Below, one piece after another: positions 51,897 through 61,815 of a stretch of DNA of 64,000 nucleotides (positions are counted from its first letter, which is position 1; the number at the start of each line of letters is the position of its first letter). Origin of the DNA: Erwinia sp. SLM-02 (GTDB lineage Bacteria; Pseudomonadota; Gammaproteobacteria; Enterobacterales; Enterobacteriaceae); NCBI RefSeq assembly GCF_037450285.1, contig NZ_JAQISN010000001.1:2728001-2792000 (forward strand), read 5' to 3'. The notes beneath the pieces are model-generated. The model was given only the letters and a program-made list of their open reading frames with translations, had not been told where the DNA came from and made no database searches. A program made the position numbers and the translations under genes.

Positions 51897-54800
51897 TCAG
51901 CCCAGCTGCTTACGCGCATTGCGGAAGATACGCATCCACGGGCTGTCCTCGCCCCACTCTTCCGGGTGCCAGGAGTTGCTGACGGTACGGAACACGCGCT
52001 CCGGATGCGGCATCATAATCGTTACGCGACCGCTTTCGTTCGTCACTGCCGTAATCCCGTTTGGAGAACCGTTCGGGTTCGCAGGATACTGCTGGGTCAC
52101 GTTGCCGAAGTTATCGACAAAGCGCAGCGCCACCAGACCTTTCTGCTCAAGCTGTGCCAGGTGCGCATCGCTACGCACTTCAACAAAGCCTTCACCGTGC
52201 GAAACCGCAATCGGCATACGGGAACCAACCATGCCGTCCAGCAGCAGTGACGGGCTGGCCGCCACTTCGACCAGGCTGAAGCGCGCTTCAAAACGCTCGG
52301 ACTGGTTGCGCACAAAGCGTGGCCACTCTTCGCTACCCGGGATCAGCTCGCGCAGATTAGACATCATCTGGCAGCCGTTACAAACGCCCAGCGCCAGCGT
52401 CTGCGGACGGTGGAAGAAGGTTTCGAACTCGTCACGCACGCGGCTGTTGAACAGAATCGATTTTGCCCAGCCTTCACCCGCACCCAGCACATCGCCGTAG
52501 GAGAAGCCGCCGCAGGCAACCAGAGCCTGGACGTCGGTCAGACCGCGACGGCCCGCCAGCAGATCGCTCATATGCACGTCAACCGCGTCAAAACCGGCAC
52601 GATGGAAGGCAGCCGCCATCTCAACGTGGGAGTTAACGCCCTGCTCACGCAGTACGGCAACCTTTGGACGCGCGCCGGTGGCGATAAACGGTGCGGCGAT
52701 ATCCTCTTCCGGCTTGAAGGTCAGTTTGACGTTCAGGCCCGGATCGCTGTTGTCTTTCTTGGCTTCGTGTTCCTGGTCGGCACAGGCCGGGTTATCGCGC
52801 AGGCGCTGCATCTGCCAGGTGGTTTCTGCCCACCAGGTACGCAGCGTGGTACGGCTTTCGCTGTACACCGCAGAATCACCGGAGGTAATCACAAAACGGT
52901 CGCCCTCGACCGCACGGCCCAGCACGTGAACGCACTCGGCCAGTCCGTTGGCAGCAAACACCTGCTCAACCGCGGCGCAGTCTGCGGCAGCAACCTGAAT
53001 AACCGCACCCAGCTCTTCGTTAAACAGCGCAGCCAGGCTGTCGCTGCCCAGCGCGGCAATGTCTGCCTCAACGCCGCAGTGGCCGGTAAAGGCCATCTCC
53101 GCCAGCGTGACCAGCAGGCCGCCGTCTGAACGGTCGTGGTAAGCCAGCAGTTTGTCATCGGCCACCAGCGTCTGGATGGCATTCCAGAATCCGGCCAGCT
53201 GTTTCGCATCGCGCACATCGGCAGGTTTGTCACCCAGCTGACGATAAACCTGGGACAGCGCCGTTGCGCCCAGCGCGTTAACGCCGTTACCAAGGTCAAT
53301 CAGCAGCAGGCGGTTATCCACGGTTTGCAGCTGTGGCGTGGCGGTTTTGCGCACGTCTTCCACGCGGGCAAAGGCGGTGATCACCAGCGACAGCGGAGAG
53401 GTCATCTCGCGCTGCTCGCTGCCTTCCTGCCAGCGGGTTTTCATCGACATGGAGTCTTTGCCCACCGGGATAGTGATACCCAGCGCCGGGCACAGCTCTT
53501 CGCCGACCGCTTTCACCGCTTCATACAGGCCCGCATCTTCACCCGGGTGACCGGCTGCGGCCATCCAGTTAGCGGAGAGTTTAATACGCGTCAGCGGACC
53601 AATCTGGGTCGCGGCGATATTGGTCAGTGCTTCACCCACGGCCAGACGACCGGATGCCGCGAAGTCCAGCAGTGCCACCGGGGCACGTTCGCCCAGCGCC
53701 ATTGCTTCACCGTAGTAGCTGTCGAGGCTGGCGGTGGTGATCGCGCTGTTGGCGACCGGGATCTGCCACGGTCCCACCATCTGATCGCGCGCCACCATGC
53801 CGGTGACGGAGCGGTCACCGATAGTCACGAGGAAGGTCTTCTCCGCAACGGTCGGCAGGTGCAGGACGCGGTTTACCGCATCGGCAATGGAAATGTTGTC
53901 GCGAACCAGCGCGTCGCCTTTCGCTTTAAGGGTAGCAACATCGCGGGTCATTTTTGGCGTTTTGCCCAGCAGCACGTCCAGCGGCAGATCGATTGGCGTG
54001 TTGTCGAAATGAGTATCGGCCAGCGACAGGTGCATCTCTTCGGTAGCTTCCCCGATTACCGCATACGGAGCGCGTTCGCGTTTGCACAGCTCGTCAAACA
54101 GCGCGACGCTTTCCGGCGCGACCGCCAGAACGTAACGTTCCTGGGATTCGTTACACCAGACTTCCAGCGGGCTCATGCCCGGTTCGTCATTCAGGATATC
54201 GCGCAGATTGAAACGACCACCGCGCTCACCGTCGCTGACCAGCTCCGGCATGGCGTTGGACAGGCCGCCCGCGCCGACGTCGTGGATAAACAGAATCGGG
54301 TTCGCTTCACCCATCTGCCAGCAGCGGTCGATCACTTCCTGGCAGCGGCGTTCCATTTCCGGGTTATCGCGCTGTACCGAAGCGAAGTCCAGATCGGCAT
54401 CCGACTGTCCGGAAGCCATCGAGGAGGCTGCTCCGCCGCCAAGGCCGATATTCATCGCCGGGCCACCCAGTACGATCAGTTTGGCACCGACGGTGATTTC
54501 GCCTTTCTGCACGTGATCGGCGCGGATGTTACCAATACCACCGGCCAGCATGATCGGCTTGTGGTAGCCGCGCAGCTCTTCGCCATTGTGGCTATTGACG
54601 CGCTCTTCATAGGTACGGAAGTAGCCGTTCAGCGCCGGGCGACCAAATTCGTTGTTAAACGCCGCGCCACCCAGTGGGCCTTCGGTCATGATATCCAGCG
54701 CGGTCACGATGCGATCCGGCTTGCCGAAATCTTCTTCCCACGGCTGTTCAAAGCCCGGGATGCGCAGGTTTGACACGGAGAAACCGACCAGGCCGGCTTT

Positions 54801-55781
54801 CGGCTTCGCGCCGCGCCCGGTGGCGCCTTCATCACGGATTTCACCACCGGAACCGGTCGCCGCACCCGGCCACGGCGAAATCGCCGTCGGGTGGTTGTGC
54901 GTTTCAACCTTCATCAGGATGTGCGTGTCTTCCTGGTGGAAGTCATACGCGCCCTGGCGGTCAGCGTAGAAGCGGCCAACCTGAGAACCTTCCATCACCG
55001 CGGCATTGTCTTTATAGGCAGACAGCACGTGGTCCGGGGTTTTCTCGAAGGTGTTTTTGATCATCTTGAACAGCGACTTTGGCTGCTGCTCACCGTCAAT
55101 CACCCAGTCGGCGTTGAAAATTTTGTGACGGCAGTGCTCTGAGTTTGCCTGGGCAAACATGTAGAGCTCGATGTCGTTCGGGTTGCGCCCCAGTTTTTCA
55201 AACGCGGCCAGCAGGTAGTCGATCTCATCCTCGGCGAGTGCCAGACCCAGCTTGATATTAGCCTGAACCAGCGCATCACGACCTTCACCCAGCACGTCCA
55301 CGCTCTGAACCGGCGCGGGCTGATGGTGTGCGAACAGCTGCTCGGCCTGATTCAGGTCCGTAAACACGGTTTCCATCATGCGATCGTGCAGCAGAGCGGC
55401 CAGCGCGCCCCACTGTGCATCGGTCAGCTGTGGCGCCTGAATATAGAAGGCCAGGCCGCGCTCAAGGCGCAGAACCTGAGGCAGGTCGCAGTTGTGGGCG
55501 ATATCGGTCGCTTTGGATGACCACGGGGAGATCGTGCCGGGACGCGGGGTCACCAGCAGCAGGCGGCCTTCCGGGGTATGCTCAGCGAGAGAAGGACCGT
55601 ATTTCAGCAGGCGCTGCAGACGCGCTTTCGCATCCGCATCAAGCGGTGCGCTGACATCGGCGAAATGGACGTACTCGGCGTAAATATCACTCACCGGCAG
55701 GTGAGCGTCCTGAAAGCGGGTCAGCAGTTTGTTAATACGAAATGCCGACAGGGCGGGCGAACCACGCAGAATTTCCATCAT
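51897..55781 (-). CDS. purL: Phosphoribosylformylglycinamidine synthase
   Basis: Fourth step of de novo purine synthesis: FGAR + Gln + ATP to FGAM. 1294 residues (E. coli 1295). N-terminal PurS-like part, linker, two AIRS-type halves (GGGAASSMASGQSDADLDFAS, GKDSMSMKTRWQ) and a C-terminal glutaminase with CGGFSYGD, the nucleophile in LGVCNGCQMM and the His/Glu pair in MPHPERVF. Start ATG 55781 gives MMEILRGSPALSAFRINK; the frame is open 16 codons further but without similarity. Confidence 0.98.
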   Translation of the reverse strand: MMEILRGSPALSAFRINKLLTRFQDAHLPVSDIYAEYVHFADVSAPLDADAKARLQRLLKYGPSLAEHTPEGRLLLVTPRPGTISPWSSKATDIAHNCDLPQVLRLERGLAFYIQAPQLTDAQWGALAALLHDRMMETVFTDLNQAEQLFAHHQPAPVQSVDVLGEGRDALVQANIKLGLALAEDEIDYLLAAFEKLGRNPNDIELYMFAQANSEHCRHKIFNADWVIDGEQQPKSLFKMIKNTFEKTPDHVLSAYKDNAAVMEGSQVGRFYADRQGAYDFHQEDTHILMKVETHNHPTAISPWPGAATGSGGEIRDEGATGRGAKPKAGLVGFSVSNLRIPGFEQPWEEDFGKPDRIVTALDIMTEGPLGGAAFNNEFGRPALNGYFRTYEERVNSHNGEELRGYHKPIMLAGGIGNIRADHVQKGEITVGAKLIVLGGPAMNIGLGGGAASSMASGQSDADLDFASVQRDNPEMERRCQEVIDRCWQMGEANPILFIHDVGAGGLSNAMPELVSDGERGGRFNLRDILNDEPGMSPLEVWCNESQERYVLAVAPESVALFDELCKRERAPYAVIGEATEEMHLSLADTHFDNTPIDLPLDVLLGKTPKMTRDVATLKAKGDALVRDNISIADAVNRVLHLPTVAEKTFLVTIGDRSVTGMVARDQMVGPWQIPVANSAITTASLDSYYGEAMALGERAPVALLDFAASGRLAVGEALTNIAATQIGPLTRIKLSANWMAAAGHPGEDAGLYEAVKAVGEELCPALGITIPVGKDSMSMKTRWQEGSEQREMTSPLSLVITAFARVEDVRKTATPQLQTVDNRLLLIDLGNGVNALGATALSQVYRQLGDKPADVRDAKQLAGFWNAIQTLVADDKLLAYHDRSDGGLLVTLAEMAFTGHCGVEADIAALGSDSLAALFNEELGAVIQVAAADCAAVEQVFAANGLAECVHVLGRAVEGDRFVITSGDSAVYSESRTTLRTWWAETTWQMQRLRDNPACADQEHEAKKDNSDPGLNVKLTFKPEEDIAAPFIATGARPKVAVLREQGVNSHVEMAAAFHRAGFDAVDVHMSDLLAGRRGLTDVQALVACGGFSYGDVLGAGEGWAKSILFNSRVRDEFETFFHRPQTLALGVCNGCQMMSNLRELIPGSEEWPRFVRNQSERFEARFSLVEVAASPSLLLDGMVGSRMPIAVSHGEGFVEVRSDAHLAQLEQKGLVALRFVDNFGNVTQQYPANPNGSPNGITAVTNESGRVTIMMPHPERVFRTVSNSWHPEEWGEDSPWMRIFRNARKQLG

Positions 55782-55846
55782 TAAAGATCTCTCGTCTCGA
55801 AGCGCCGGGCGACGCTTCATTGGGCGCAACAGGGAAAACGGGCGCT

Positions 55847-55885
55847 ATTATAGAGAATCCCCACCGGTTACGAAACCGTTTGCGC
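55847..55885 (-). promoter_or_regulatory. purL promoter with PurR operator
   Basis: On the minus strand GCGCAAACGGTTTCGT (55885-55870) matches the PurR consensus ACGCAAACGTTTGCGT well, and TATAAT (55852-55847) follows 17 bp later, so the operator covers the -35 position. Confidence 0.8.
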
Positions 55886-56050
55886 AGAATTAATCGACAT
55901 CCAGAATTGGCTGAAAATCACACGATTCAGGTTGATTTAGGTTGCGATGCCACGCGGAGTTGCGCAAAATGCTCCACGCTCAGGAGCAATTATAGCCAAT
56001 AAATACTGCCATTAAAGACAGATACCTGAGAGCCACCGAGAGATAACTAT

Positions 56051-57508
56051 TTGAAACGCCTAAAATTAAACTACCTGCTCATCGGGCTGGTTATGGTGCT
56101 GCTCGCGCTTGCACTGTGGCCGTCGATACCCTGGTACGGCGGGGCAACCGACCGCGTCGCGCAGATAAAATCGCGAGGAGTTTTACGTGTCAGCACGATA
56201 AATTCTCCTCTGACCTATTACACCGTCAATAAATCACCGGCCGGTATGGACTACGAGCTGGCAAAACGCTTCGCCGATTATCTGGGTGTGAAGCTTGAAG
56301 TAACCGTGCGCCCGAACCTGAGCGATCTGTTTGACGATCTGGAAGATGACAAAGCTGATGTGCTGGCGGCCGGTTTAATTTACAACGATGAACGCCTGGC
56401 GCATTTCCGCGCCGGGCCGACCTACTATTCCGTTTCGCAGCAGCTGGTGTACCGCATCGGCGCAGCGAGGCCGAAAAACCTCGGCGATCTGAAAGGACGG
56501 CTGATTGTGGCTTCCGGCTCGGCCTATCTTTCCACCCTGCGCGGATCGAAAGAGAACCAGTACCCGGACCTCGACTGGGCGATTTCGACCGACCAGACGC
56601 CGCAGACGCTGCTGCAGGCGGTAGCCGACGGTAAGATCGATTATACGGTGGGGGATTCGGTGACCATCGGCCTGATGCAGCGCATTCACCCGCAGCTGGC
56701 GGTGGCGTTTGATATCACCGATGAAGAGCCGGTGACCTGGTATATCCCGCGTGAGCAGGACGACAGCCTGAATGCGGCGATGCTCGACTTCTATAACCAG
56801 ATGGGCGAAGAAGGTGCGATGGCGCGGCTGGATGAGAAATACCTCGGCCACGTCGGCACCTTCGACTACGTTGACACCCGGACCTTCCTGCGCGCCATCG
56901 ACGGCACGCTGCCGGGGATCCAGCCGCTGTTTGAAAAGTATGCGCAAAGCATCGACTGGCGGCTGCTGGCGGCCATTTCTTACCAGGAATCACACTGGAA
57001 CCCGCAGGCCACTTCGCCTACCGGAGTACGTGGGATGATGATGCTGACGCGAAATACCGCCGACAGCCTTAACGTTACGGACCGTACCGATCCGGAGCAG
57101 AGCGTGCGCGGCGGCAGCGAGTATCTGGTGAGGATGATGGAAAAAGTGCCGGCGGGGATCCCCGATGACGAACGCATCTGGTTCGCCCTCGCCGCCTACA
57201 ACATGGGCTACGCCCATATGCTGGACGCGCGTAAGCTGACGGAAAAGCAGCAGGGTAACCCTGACAGCTGGGCAGATGTTAAACTGCGCCTGCCGATGCT
57301 GAGCCAGAAGCGCTATTACAGCCAGACCACCTATGGTTACGCGCGCGGGCACGAAGCCTACGCCTACGTAGAAAATATCCGTAAGTATCAGATAAGCCTG
57401 GTGGGGTATCTGGACGATCAGGAAAGGAAGCTGGCGCAGAAGGCGGCGACGGAAGCCGAACTGGGCAACGCCTATCCCGCCGTACCGCCGCAGCTGGCAA
57501 TGAACTGA
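56051..57508 (+). CDS. mltF: Membrane-bound lytic murein transglycosylase F
   Basis: Cleaves peptidoglycan glycan strands to 1,6-anhydro-muropeptides at the periplasmic face of the outer membrane. 485 residues (E. coli 518, which has a longer tail). N-terminal hydrophobic signal (YLLIGLVMVLLALALWP), solute-binding-protein-like regulatory domain, then a SLT domain with catalytic Glu in AISYQESHWNPQATSPTG. The start is TTG, as in E. coli. Divergent from purL; its stop is 2 bp from the convergent tadA stop. Confidence 0.95.
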   Translation: MKRLKLNYLLIGLVMVLLALALWPSIPWYGGATDRVAQIKSRGVLRVSTINSPLTYYTVNKSPAGMDYELAKRFADYLGVKLEVTVRPNLSDLFDDLEDDKADVLAAGLIYNDERLAHFRAGPTYYSVSQQLVYRIGAARPKNLGDLKGRLIVASGSAYLSTLRGSKENQYPDLDWAISTDQTPQTLLQAVADGKIDYTVGDSVTIGLMQRIHPQLAVAFDITDEEPVTWYIPREQDDSLNAAMLDFYNQMGEEGAMARLDEKYLGHVGTFDYVDTRTFLRAIDGTLPGIQPLFEKYAQSIDWRLLAAISYQESHWNPQATSPTGVRGMMMLTRNTADSLNVTDRTDPEQSVRGGSEYLVRMMEKVPAGIPDDERIWFALAAYNMGYAHMLDARKLTEKQQGNPDSWADVKLRLPMLSQKRYYSQTTYGYARGHEAYAYVENIRKYQISLVGYLDDQERKLAQKAATEAELGNAYPAVPPQLAMN

Positions 57509-57510
57509 GG

Positions 57511-58005
57511 CTAAAGCGGCTTTCCCGCCTGGCGCTGCGCTTTTTTTTCCGCGCGGCGATGGCGGAAAAAGTCGCTGAGCATCGCGGCACACTCCACCGC
57601 CAGAATGCCTTCATCTATCTGCACCTGATGATTCATGCCCGGATGCCCCAGCACGTCAAGCAGTGAGCCTGCCGCCCCGGTTTTTTCGTCACGCGCGCCG
57701 AACACCAGTCGACCGATACGGCTGTGGACCATCGCCCCCGCACACATCACGCACGGCTCCAGCGTCACGTACAGCGTGGTGTTGAGCAGCCGGTAGTTCT
57801 CAATGACTTTCCCCCCCTGGCGCAGCGCCATGATTTCGGCATGTGCGGTAGGATCGTGGTGACCGATAGGCCGGTTCCAGCCCTCGCCGATCACCCGCCC
57901 TTCATGAACCAGCACCGCGCCTACCGGAACCTCCCCTTCGTCCCAGGCTCGGCGTGCCAGCATCAGCGCGTGGCGCATCCAGTATTCATCGTTATTGTCG
58001 CTCAC
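57511..58005 (-). CDS. tadA: tRNA-specific adenosine deaminase
   Basis: Deaminates A34 to inosine in tRNA-Arg(ACG). 164 residues. Zinc and catalytic residues His55/Glu57 (TAHAEIMAL) and Cys85/Cys88 (EPCVMCAGAM). The usual mltF-tadA-pgpC order is kept. Confidence 0.97.
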   Translation of the reverse strand: MSDNNDEYWMRHALMLARRAWDEGEVPVGAVLVHEGRVIGEGWNRPIGHHDPTAHAEIMALRQGGKVIENYRLLNTTLYVTLEPCVMCAGAMVHSRIGRLVFGARDEKTGAAGSLLDVLGHPGMNHQVQIDEGILAVECAAMLSDFFRHRRAEKKAQRQAGKPL

Positions 58006-58065
58006 CTGAGTCTCCAGCGGAAAAAAAGCGCGACATTATACACTGATTACGCCCGGGGGCCGCGC

Positions 58066-58704
58066 TTATTCAAGCTGTTGCAGCTCGCCCACCGGAGTCA
58101 CGCGGAAACGATGCTGGCAGAAGAACAGCAGCGGGTTGTCCTGATTACTGTCGCTGTAGCCGCTGTAAAGCTGCAGGGGCGTGCCAATCTGCTCCTCCAG
58201 CTGCGCGACCTTTTCATGACCCAGGCAGCGCAGCGCCAGCACCCGTCCGCCCCGGGCGCGGGACATCTGGCTGGCGATCAGTTTCACCTTTGGCAGAAAG
58301 GCGGAATCGAAATAGACCTGTTCCACCAGCGGCTGCGGTGAACCGGTGATCAGCCAGACATCGGCATTATCGCTGTTCAGGTAGTCCGTCAGGCGCTGCT
58401 GCACCACAGGAAAAGCTTTTACCCGCTGACGAAACCAGCGGGCGAACTCTTTTTCCCGCTGCAGCAGACGCTGTTCACTGTGACCAAAGGTGATTGACCA
58501 CAGCAGCAGGCTCATAGGCCAGCGCGCAGCGCGGCCCCGCAGCAGCAGGCCCGCAGCCACCACCGGCAGCAGCGGTAAAACCAGCAGCAGGTTTAACGGC
58601 TGGCGCCGCAGCAACCAGCGCATGTAGGTACCAAACATATCCTGCTGGTGCAGCGTCCCGTCGAGGTCAAAAAAAATTACGCGTCGTTCCTGACTGGTTG
58701 TCAA
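58066..58704 (-). CDS. pgpC: Phosphatidylglycerophosphatase C
   Basis: HAD-family phosphatase that dephosphorylates phosphatidylglycerophosphate in the inner membrane. 212 residues (E. coli 211). Motif I FFDLDGTLHQQD, one membrane segment (LNLLLVLPLLPVVAAGLLL), motif II WLITGSPQPLVEQ and motif III GYSDSNQDNPLL. Confidence 0.92.
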   Translation of the reverse strand: MTTSQERRVIFFDLDGTLHQQDMFGTYMRWLLRRQPLNLLLVLPLLPVVAAGLLLRGRAARWPMSLLLWSITFGHSEQRLLQREKEFARWFRQRVKAFPVVQQRLTDYLNSDNADVWLITGSPQPLVEQVYFDSAFLPKVKLIASQMSRARGGRVLALRCLGHEKVAQLEEQIGTPLQLYSGYSDSNQDNPLLFFCQHRFRVTPVGELQQLE

Positions 58705-58887
58705 ACCTTACTCCTCGCAGTCAATGAATCTTAAAATTGGGTGAAGAGGAAGCTGTTTTTCAGCCTCATCGATCGGCCCACTACTCACATTCTTCGCCGT
58801 CGGGCTTAGTTCACCAACAGCAGAGCGACGCCACATCCGCAGCGCACAACGGTTAAGTGTAGTCAGAAGTCGGTGGAGAACCTGCTT

Positions 58888-59787
58888 TTACCGTTCTTCG
58901 TTAAGCGCAGCGCGTAAAAAACCACCGTGCCGGGCGAGACGCTCACGTGCCTCTGAACCTGACAGATCGGCCAGGATCATCAGTATGGCCGTTTTGACCT
59001 CGTATTCGACCTGCCCTAGCGCCTCCTCGGCCTGCTGCGGGGTGCAGCCCGTCGCTTCACAAACCATACGACGGGCACGATCCACCAGTTTGATATTGGT
59101 GGCTTTCATGTCGACCATCAGGTTTTGCCAGACTTTACCAATTTTCACCATCGCCCCGGTGGAAATCATATTCAGCACCAGTTTTTGTGCGGTACCTGAT
59201 TTGAGGCGGGTCGAGCCGGTCAGCGCCTCCGGCCCCACCACCGGTGAAATAGCGATTTCGGCTTCACGGGCAATCGGCGATCCGGGATTGCAGGAAACGG
59301 CTGCCGTCCGGCATCCCAGCTGACGGGCATAGCGCAGCGCACCAATCACGTAAGGCGTGCGGCCGGAAGCGGCCAGACCGATCACCATATCATTCGGGCT
59401 GAGATCCAGCGCCTGCAAATCCCTGGCGCCCAGTGCTTCATCGTCTTCAGCGCCCTCAACGGCCTTAAACATGGCACCCTGCCCGCCGGCAATCAGGCCG
59501 ATCACCCGGTCATGCGGCACGCCAAAGGTTGGCGGGCATTCGGAAGCATCCAGCACGCCGAGGCGTCCACTGGTACCGGCGCCCGTATAGATGATGCGCC
59601 CGCCGGCCGACAGGGCGGCGGCGGCGGCATCCACGGCCTGTGCAACCTGCGGCAGCGTAAGACTGACGGCAGAGGCGACGGTGGCGTCCTGCTGATTAAA
59701 CCGGGTGACCATCTCCAGCGTTGACAGGCTGTCGAGATCGAGCGTGTCTGCATTGCGGCTTTCTGACACCAGTGACCCCAGATCCAT
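58888..59787 (-). CDS. murQ: N-acetylmuramic acid 6-phosphate etherase
   Basis: Cleaves the lactyl ether of MurNAc-6-P to give GlcNAc-6-P, for peptidoglycan recycling. 299 residues. SIS domain with GAGTSGRLGVLDASECPPTFG and AASGRTPYVIGAL. Start ATG 59787 with GGGGGAAA upstream, rather than the ATG 14 codons earlier. It sits between pgpC and yfhH, divergent from yfhH; in E. coli murQ is elsewhere, next to murR. No murP transporter follows. Confidence 0.94.
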   Translation of the reverse strand: MDLGSLVSESRNADTLDLDSLSTLEMVTRFNQQDATVASAVSLTLPQVAQAVDAAAAALSAGGRIIYTGAGTSGRLGVLDASECPPTFGVPHDRVIGLIAGGQGAMFKAVEGAEDDEALGARDLQALDLSPNDMVIGLAASGRTPYVIGALRYARQLGCRTAAVSCNPGSPIAREAEIAISPVVGPEALTGSTRLKSGTAQKLVLNMISTGAMVKIGKVWQNLMVDMKATNIKLVDRARRMVCEATGCTPQQAEEALGQVEYEVKTAILMILADLSGSEARERLARHGGFLRAALNEER

Positions 59788-60063
59788 ATTTCCCCCTGAC
59801 TGAATTTTTAATTCGAACAGATATTTCATTTACTGAATATTTTATTCAAAATAAACCGTTTTTACACTAAGATCATTGTAAACGTTACTCTGACGGCGAG
59901 AAGCAGAAAAATCCGGCACGTACCGCGGTTAAAGCGCCGGTCGCGCGCATTTTGCCCACCAGCCGCGTAGAAACTGTTAATCAGGGGGTTAGACTTTGCG
60001 TCACGCCTGTTATCATTGCCGTTAATTCAACGTGATGAATTCGAATTGGCAAGAGGAAAAGAG

Positions 60064-60903
60064 ATGAGTTCACTGCTGCGCATTCGTCAGCTGTATCCCA
60101 GCCTGGCACTGAATGAGCGCCGCCTGGCTGACTACCTGCTGTCGCAGCCGGACCGCGCGCGCCACCTGAGTTCACAAAAGCTGGCGGATGAATCCGGGGT
60201 CAGCCAGTCCAGCGTCGTAAAGTTTGCCCAAAAGCTGGGCTATAAAGGGTTCCCTGCGCTGAAGCTGGCGCTGAGTGAATCGCTGGCGGATAAAGACGCG
60301 ATAACCGTTCACAATCTGATCCTCAGTGACGATCCGCTTAAAACCGTGGGCGAGAAGCTGTTTACGGAAAAGATGTCGGCTATCCGCGCCACGCTGGATA
60401 TCAACAGCGAAGAGATGCTGCTGGAGACGCTGCGCCTGCTGCGAAACGCCAAGCGGATTGTTCTGGTGGGTATCGGGGCTTCCGGGCTGGTGGCGAAAGA
60501 CTTCTCGTGGAAGCTGATGAAGATCGGCATCAGCGCCGTGGCAGAGCAGGATATGCATGCATTACTGGCCAGCGTACAGGCAATGAGCCCCGGCGACGTG
60601 CTGCTGGCCGTTTCCTACACCGGCGAACGGCGTGAAATAAACCTCGCGGCGCAGGAAGCACAGCGAATCGGCGCAACGGTGCTGGCCTTTACCGGCTTCA
60701 CGCCGAATACGCTGCAGCAGGCGGCTTCGCACTGTTTATATACGGTGGCGGAAGAGCAAACCACCCGCAGTGCGGCCATTTCTTCGACGATGGCGCAGCT
60801 GGCGCTGACCGATCTGCTGTTTATGGCACTGATCCAGCGCGATCCTGAACGCGCAACCAGCCATATCCGGCACAGTGAGGCACTGGTTAAGAAGTTGACC
60901 TGA
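60064..60903 (+). CDS. yfhH: RpiR-family regulator YfhH
   Basis: MurR/RpiR-type transcription factor: N-terminal HTH (SSQKLADESGVSQSSVVKFAQKLGYKGFPALKLAL) and C-terminal SIS domain (VLVGIGASGLVAKDF, AVSYTGERREINLAA). 279 residues, closely resembling E. coli YfhH. Start ATG 60064 with GAGGAAAAGAG ahead. Divergence from murQ suggests it controls murQ in response to an amino-sugar phosphate, by analogy with MurR (inference). Confidence 0.92.
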   Translation: MSSLLRIRQLYPSLALNERRLADYLLSQPDRARHLSSQKLADESGVSQSSVVKFAQKLGYKGFPALKLALSESLADKDAITVHNLILSDDPLKTVGEKLFTEKMSAIRATLDINSEEMLLETLRLLRNAKRIVLVGIGASGLVAKDFSWKLMKIGISAVAEQDMHALLASVQAMSPGDVLLAVSYTGERREINLAAQEAQRIGATVLAFTGFTPNTLQQAASHCLYTVAEEQTTRSAAISSTMAQLALTDLLFMALIQRDPERATSHIRHSEALVKKLT

Positions 60904-61090
60904 TGATGGCCGTCTGAAGGTTCGCGAACGAAGAGTGTTTTTATACGATTAAAAAATCGTCGTTATTGGGGCTGTTGGCCAGTTGTGGTACAGTGCACGG
61001 CATTGAATCTGCAGCAGTAAGTTGATGCGTTTTCGACTTAACGAGTTGTTAACTTACTGATTGAATTAATTTAACGGCACCTCATCCAAG

Positions 61091-61339
61091 ATGGCACTAC
61101 TGATCACCAAACGCTGTATCAACTGCGATATGTGCGAACCCGAATGCCCCAACGAAGCGATTTCGATGGGGATGGAATATTACGAGATCGACACCGATCG
61201 CTGCACCGAGTGCGTAGGCCATTACGATGCGCCCACCTGCCAGCAGGTCTGTCCGATTGATAACACAATTATTACAAACCCGCAGCATATTGAAACTAAT
61301 GACCAACTGTGGGACAAGTTTGTTATTTTACATCCCTGA
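61091..61339 (+). CDS. yfhL: 4Fe-4S ferredoxin YfhL
   Basis: 82 residues, Alvin-type two-cluster ferredoxin. First cluster CINCDMCEPECP (Cys9, 12, 15, 19) and second CTECVGHYDAPTCQQVCP with the longer spacer seen in this family. With fdx absent from the isc locus this is the only ferredoxin gene in the window. The 187-bp gap before it holds no clear element. Confidence 0.95.
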   Translation: MALLITKRCINCDMCEPECPNEAISMGMEYYEIDTDRCTECVGHYDAPTCQQVCPIDNTIITNPQHIETNDQLWDKFVILHP

Positions 61340-61407
61340 CAGATCTGACACTCATTTTATGCCCTGTTCCCGGCACAAATTAAAATTCCTTAGCGGGTAT
61401 TATTCAT

Positions 61408-61433
61408 AAACCTGCCCACAAACGGGCAGGTTT
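61408..61433. terminator. Bidirectional terminator between yfhL and acpS
   Basis: AAACCTGCCC (61408-61417) pairs with GGGCAGGTTT (61424-61433), between convergent genes. Confidence 0.85.
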
Positions 61434-61434
61434 A

Positions 61435-61815
61435 TTAACTTTCTATAATCACCGTTGCGCAGGCGTAATGGCGCTCATCGGCCAGGGTGACGTGAACGTG
61501 CATCACGCCCAGCTTCTTCGCGACTTCCTCAGCATGCTGGAAAAATCTCAACCCCGGCTTGCCTAACGCGTCGTTGTACACTTCAAACTGATTAAACGCC
61601 AGACCGCCGCGAATGCCGGTTCCGAAGGCTTTTGCCGCCGCCTCCTTCACCGCAAAGCGCTTGGCCAGAAACCGCACCGGCTGCTGGTGCGCCTGATACT
61701 GCGCCCACTCGTTGGGGCTGAGCACCCGCTTCGCCAGCCGGTCACCCGAACGGGAGATCACCCCTTCGATGCGGGCAATCTCCACTATGTCGGTACCGAG
61801 GCCGAGGATAGCCAT
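61435..61815 (-). CDS. acpS: Holo-[acyl-carrier-protein] synthase
   Basis: Transfers 4'-phosphopantetheine from CoA to ACP. 126 residues, the E. coli length; metal ligands in GLGTDIVEIARIE and the conserved FAVKEAAAKAFGTGI. Its start overlaps the pdxJ stop (TAATG), showing translational coupling. Confidence 0.97.
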   Translation of the reverse strand: MAILGLGTDIVEIARIEGVISRSGDRLAKRVLSPNEWAQYQAHQQPVRFLAKRFAVKEAAAKAFGTGIRGGLAFNQFEVYNDALGKPGLRFFQHAEEVAKKLGVMHVHVTLADERHYACATVIIES

